Assembly: GCA_036560485.1 (NCBI GenBank)
Contig: DATBRC010000066.1
Location: forward strand, 1 to 18,311
Length of the DNA stretch: 18,311 nucleotides
Origin: DATBRC01 sp036560485
Lineage (GTDB): Bacteria > Pseudomonadota > Gammaproteobacteria > Burkholderiales > Burkholderiaceae_D
Direction of reading: 5' to 3'
In this document: positions 15,607-18,311 of the stretch, one piece after another
Layout: each line of letters begins with the position of its first letter
Position numbering within the stretch: the first letter of the stretch is position 1
The notes under the pieces: model-generated
What the model was told of the DNA's origin: nothing
The model's database searches: none
The model's input: only the letters and a program-made list of their open reading frames with translations
Position numbers and translations under genes: made by a program

Positions 15607-16242
15607 ATGCCACATCTATCACGTCAACATAGCCTGCACACCCTACATTTTATACAACGTAAACTGTCGCGCGGTATTCAACGTAACTGCGGTTTTACCT
15701 ATCTCGGTTTAATGATCCTCATTGCCATCATCGGTATTGCATCCGCCACATCCCTTGAATTGGGTACACTCATGCAACGCCGTCTGGCGGAAGAAACTTT
15801 GCTCGATATCGGAAAAGAATTTCAACGCGCATTAGTCAGCTATGCCAATGCAACGCCGCCAGGACAATCCCCTGCCCCCAGTTCATTGCAAGATTTATTG
15901 AAAGATCCACGCTACCCCAATATACGCCGCCATCTGCGAAAGCTGTATGCCGATCCGATGACAGGAAAAGAAACCTGGGGACTCGTCCCATCCATTGAGA
16001 ACAAAGGCATAGTAGGGATTTATAGCTTATCGCAGGAAAAGCCCATCAAGGTGGGAAATTTTGATCCGCTGTTTCAAAGTTTTGAGGGAAAGACTTCTTA
16101 TCGTGATTGGGTATTCATGGCCGCACAACCGGGTGCCCCAGCATCAACATCTTTGTCGCCCGCATTACAACCCTTACCATCAGCTCAACCGACTCAACCA
16201 ATGCAGAAGATGAATGAAGGTGCCATACCAATGAAACCATAA
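15607..16242 (+). CDS. Pseudopilin-like protein lacking Glu at +5
   Basis: 211 residues; AGGTG lies close before the ATG at 15607. A 29-residue basic leader ends 'RNCG', and the mature N-terminus is 'FTYLGLMILIAIIGIASAT'. The conserved Glu at mature +5 is replaced by Gly34, and Tyr occupies +3. The hydrophobic helix is otherwise normal. The body has 'AEETLLDIGKEFQRALVSYA', 'LQDLLKDPRYPNIRRHLRKLY', 'DPMTGKETWGLV' and 'GIYSLSQEKPIK', then a Pro/Gln/Ala-rich tail from about residue 175. Among type II pseudopilins the usual member without Glu+5 is the tip protein GspK. This protein is shorter and not clearly GspK, so a tip role is inferred only from that feature and from its last position in the operon. 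Confidence 0.8.
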   Translation: MPHLSRQHSLHTLHFIQRKLSRGIQRNCGFTYLGLMILIAIIGIASATSLELGTLMQRRLAEETLLDIGKEFQRALVSYANATPPGQSPAPSSLQDLLKDPRYPNIRRHLRKLYADPMTGKETWGLVPSIENKGIVGIYSLSQEKPIKVGNFDPLFQSFEGKTSYRDWVFMAAQPGAPASTSLSPALQPLPSAQPTQPMQKMNEGAIPMKP

Positions 16243-16285
16243 CCAATGAACCTCCCATCAATATAAAATGCGTGTCTTGCACTCA

Positions 16286-18286
16286 TCAATTATTGAGCTT
16301 CAACGGCTTGCCATTTTGCGTTTGGCGGTTGGGATAAATCATCTTACGCAGGCCATAATTTCTGATCTCATTAAGATCCGTTAGGTAAGCGTCCACAGAA
16401 TCTGGTGAGATGGTGTCTGACAAATTCTCAAGTATGAAATGCCATCGCATTCTGTCTGGCTGAATGTTCTGCGTATAACCAAATTGAACCATGCTGTTTT
16501 TGATAGAACGGTTTTCCTGATGCGCTTCCATGACAGAAACGCTCGTAAAATGAATATCGATGTCATGCGTTACCGACAACGGAAATGACACGGATAACGG
16601 CATGCTGCGCACCGCCATTTGTGGCAGACGTACATACGGCGCCAATGCCCAACCATAGACATACGCAGTAAGCTGGCCATTACCCTGTTTAAAAAAGTCA
16701 CGCAACTGATATTGCGCCGTTACCACAAATTCATTCACTTCCGGATGATCATCATGCGTAAGCGAAATCAATTGCACAGAAGAATAGCGCGCGGCATAAT
16801 CGTTCAAAAAATGACGCGTAATCTGCGCACTACTGTTGCGTGCGAATTGCTCTCGCATCTGCTCTGCGCTGTTGCCTGTATAACGCGACTTCACGGTCGC
16901 CACAACTGGCTGATCGCTTCCGGCCACCTCGAAATTTTCTTCTATGTGAATCGCAGCACCGCTTTTTCTTGATATCCCCACATCAGTAAGACCTCCACTC
17001 GCATCGCCGATCACCAATGCTTTACCAAATGGTGTCGCCCCACGCAATGATAACGGCCCCTCTTGATATGCCAACGTTGGGTCGAGCCAATATCGTTTGC
17101 CATCGATTTCGGCCAGAACGATCACATGATCGAATGCCAACGGACTGGGCAATCCATCGGCCACCGCTTTGCCGAAGCGATGTGAAACCAATGCAGGGTA
17201 CGCCCGCATGCCCGCTTGATGTAGCATCGCCACCAGCAACTGACTCTTGTCCTTGCAATCACCAGCATGCTGTTTAAATACTTGATTAGGATGCGCAGGC
17301 CGATGTGATCGCATACCAATCTCCACTGCCAGGTAACGAATATGCTGTTGAACAAAGTCCAGCGCCTTAATGGCAAACTCTTCATCGCTATGTGAATCGC
17401 GCTGCCATTCATCCACCAATTTCACGATCTCAGGAGATAATGCTCCATGAATACGGTAAATTGGCATTGCCCACTTAGTCACGTCACTCCACCGATCATA
17501 TTCGGAAATTTGAACGCGTGGAAAAGGAATATAACCAACCGGAAGCATATCTTCAACCTTGACTGCGGAGACATGTGGAATTTTCCAGCGCCATTCACGC
17601 ACATCGTTATGCAATGACACTTCCGGCGTGATCGCAGTCTGAGCAAGCTGGTAATACAATTGTCGAGAAGCCGGAGCAAGTAATCGGACTTGAACAAAGT
17701 CAACCGGGCCGTCAAAACCAAGCGCAAACCAACCTGAATATGCAGCACCTAGTATCGGATTCACACCTCGAACGGAATAAGAATAGTCCACCAGATCATT
17801 CACCTGCACGCCATCGACCTGAACAATCAGTGTGGCACTTCCATCATAGATGCGGCGATCAGCATCCTGTTCGCCATTAAATATTTTAATGTGACGGCGA
17901 TCCAATTTATCGATACGTACGCCATGCCGCACTAGCGCAATATCATGCAAAATGAGCGTTTGGTATTCCGGGTAGAATTGAATGGAAATTTTCGCCGTTT
18001 CGGCAATGCCTGCATCTGCAACCGGTATATTGGCAACGTGCCGATACACAGTTGTTTCAGCATTGGTAGAAACATTCACCTGTACATCTTTGAGAACGCA
18101 ATGTTGGACATAACCTGATGAAAGTTGCGTGCTGCGTATCGCCGTGGCATCGATGCGATCCACCCATACAGGTGCTTTATCAATTCCATAATGAAGTGCA
18201 GTGATGACGGCTTGTTTTCCCAATGCACAGATAGGAAACGCCAAGGTAAACATCAACAAAAGAATTCTGTTAAATCGAATTTGCAT
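16286..18286 (-). CDS. Exported DUF3857/transglutaminase-like protein
   Basis: 666 residues from the ATG at 18286; a TTG two codons upstream is possible. Residues about 1-23 form a signal peptide ('RILLLMFTLAFPICALG'). Residues about 45-270 match the DUF3857 beta-rich domain. Residues about 285-410 form a transglutaminase-like papain-fold domain with a complete triad: Cys344 in 'AGDCKDKSQLLVAML', His387 in 'FDHVIVL' and Asp402 in 'YWLDPT'. The C-terminal third is a further beta-rich domain. The family is periplasmic or outer-membrane associated and is thought to act as a protease or crosslinking enzyme; the substrate is unknown. It is convergent with the last pseudopilin gene (43 bases between stops), so it is a separate transcription unit and need not be functionally linked. 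The gene is complete; its promoter lies beyond the window. Confidence 0.82.
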   Translation of the reverse strand: MQIRFNRILLLMFTLAFPICALGKQAVITALHYGIDKAPVWVDRIDATAIRSTQLSSGYVQHCVLKDVQVNVSTNAETTVYRHVANIPVADAGIAETAKISIQFYPEYQTLILHDIALVRHGVRIDKLDRRHIKIFNGEQDADRRIYDGSATLIVQVDGVQVNDLVDYSYSVRGVNPILGAAYSGWFALGFDGPVDFVQVRLLAPASRQLYYQLAQTAITPEVSLHNDVREWRWKIPHVSAVKVEDMLPVGYIPFPRVQISEYDRWSDVTKWAMPIYRIHGALSPEIVKLVDEWQRDSHSDEEFAIKALDFVQQHIRYLAVEIGMRSHRPAHPNQVFKQHAGDCKDKSQLLVAMLHQAGMRAYPALVSHRFGKAVADGLPSPLAFDHVIVLAEIDGKRYWLDPTLAYQEGPLSLRGATPFGKALVIGDASGGLTDVGISRKSGAAIHIEENFEVAGSDQPVVATVKSRYTGNSAEQMREQFARNSSAQITRHFLNDYAARYSSVQLISLTHDDHPEVNEFVVTAQYQLRDFFKQGNGQLTAYVYGWALAPYVRLPQMAVRSMPLSVSFPLSVTHDIDIHFTSVSVMEAHQENRSIKNSMVQFGYTQNIQPDRMRWHFILENLSDTISPDSVDAYLTDLNEIRNYGLRKMIYPNRQTQNGKPLKLNN

Positions 18287-18311
18287 TGCCAACTAACGCA
18301 CGTAGATCATT

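Noticed and set aside
16243..16285. Bidirectional terminator between the convergent genes
   Set aside because: No GC-rich hairpin with a T-run is visible in these 43 bases.

Overview
The window looks like a betaproteobacterial chromosome segment. The protein types and the secretion-operon layout recall Burkholderiales/Oxalobacteraceae, but that is an inference from gene content; no rRNA or other marker gene is present. It has three parts.

(1) Positions 1-5719, all on the minus strand, hold genes for exported proteins. At the left edge three tightly coupled genes encode an FG-GAP/VCBS-repeat protein, a membrane-anchored protein with a carboxypeptidase-regulatory-like beta domain, and a zinc phospholipase C/P1-nuclease-like protein cut by the window edge. 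Upstream of them lies an AT-rich tandem cluster of very small secreted proteins of one loose family: signal peptide, short beta-rich body, a mid-protein Cys, an 'Ala-rich ... SGK/TG' helix, then a C-terminal Cys. Three copies look intact (3843-4211, 4246-4596, 5345-5719). By comparing reading frames I find three broken copies between them: 3484-3840 with two in-frame stops, 4633-4835 with frame breaks including one at a seven-base homopolymer, and 5017-5222 with a frameshift or deletion at the signal-peptide end.

(2) Positions 5720-6297 are an AT-rich intergenic region from which the two sides diverge.

(3) Positions 6298-16242 on the plus strand form one compact operon for a type II secretion-like envelope machine. 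The order is major pseudopilin GspG, inner-membrane platform GspF, ATPase GspE, a fused PilM/PilN (GspL-like) protein, a PilO/GspM-like protein, a proline-rich PilP/GspC-like protein, a lipoprotein secretin (GspD) with N-terminal TPR-like repeats and a C-terminal cohesin-like domain, and three further pseudopilins. The last pseudopilin lacks the Glu at +5. Genes gspF to gspD overlap or abut by 1-8 bases, so they are probably translationally coupled. Canonical gspC, gspH-K and the prepilin peptidase are not in the window. The expected model is that GspE powers assembly of a GspG pseudopilus through GspF, the L/M/C-like proteins bridge the periplasm, and secreted substrates leave through the cohesin-bearing secretin. 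The neighbouring exported proteins are possible but unproven clients.

A convergent minus-strand gene (16286-18286) encodes a secreted DUF3857/transglutaminase-like protein and closes the window.
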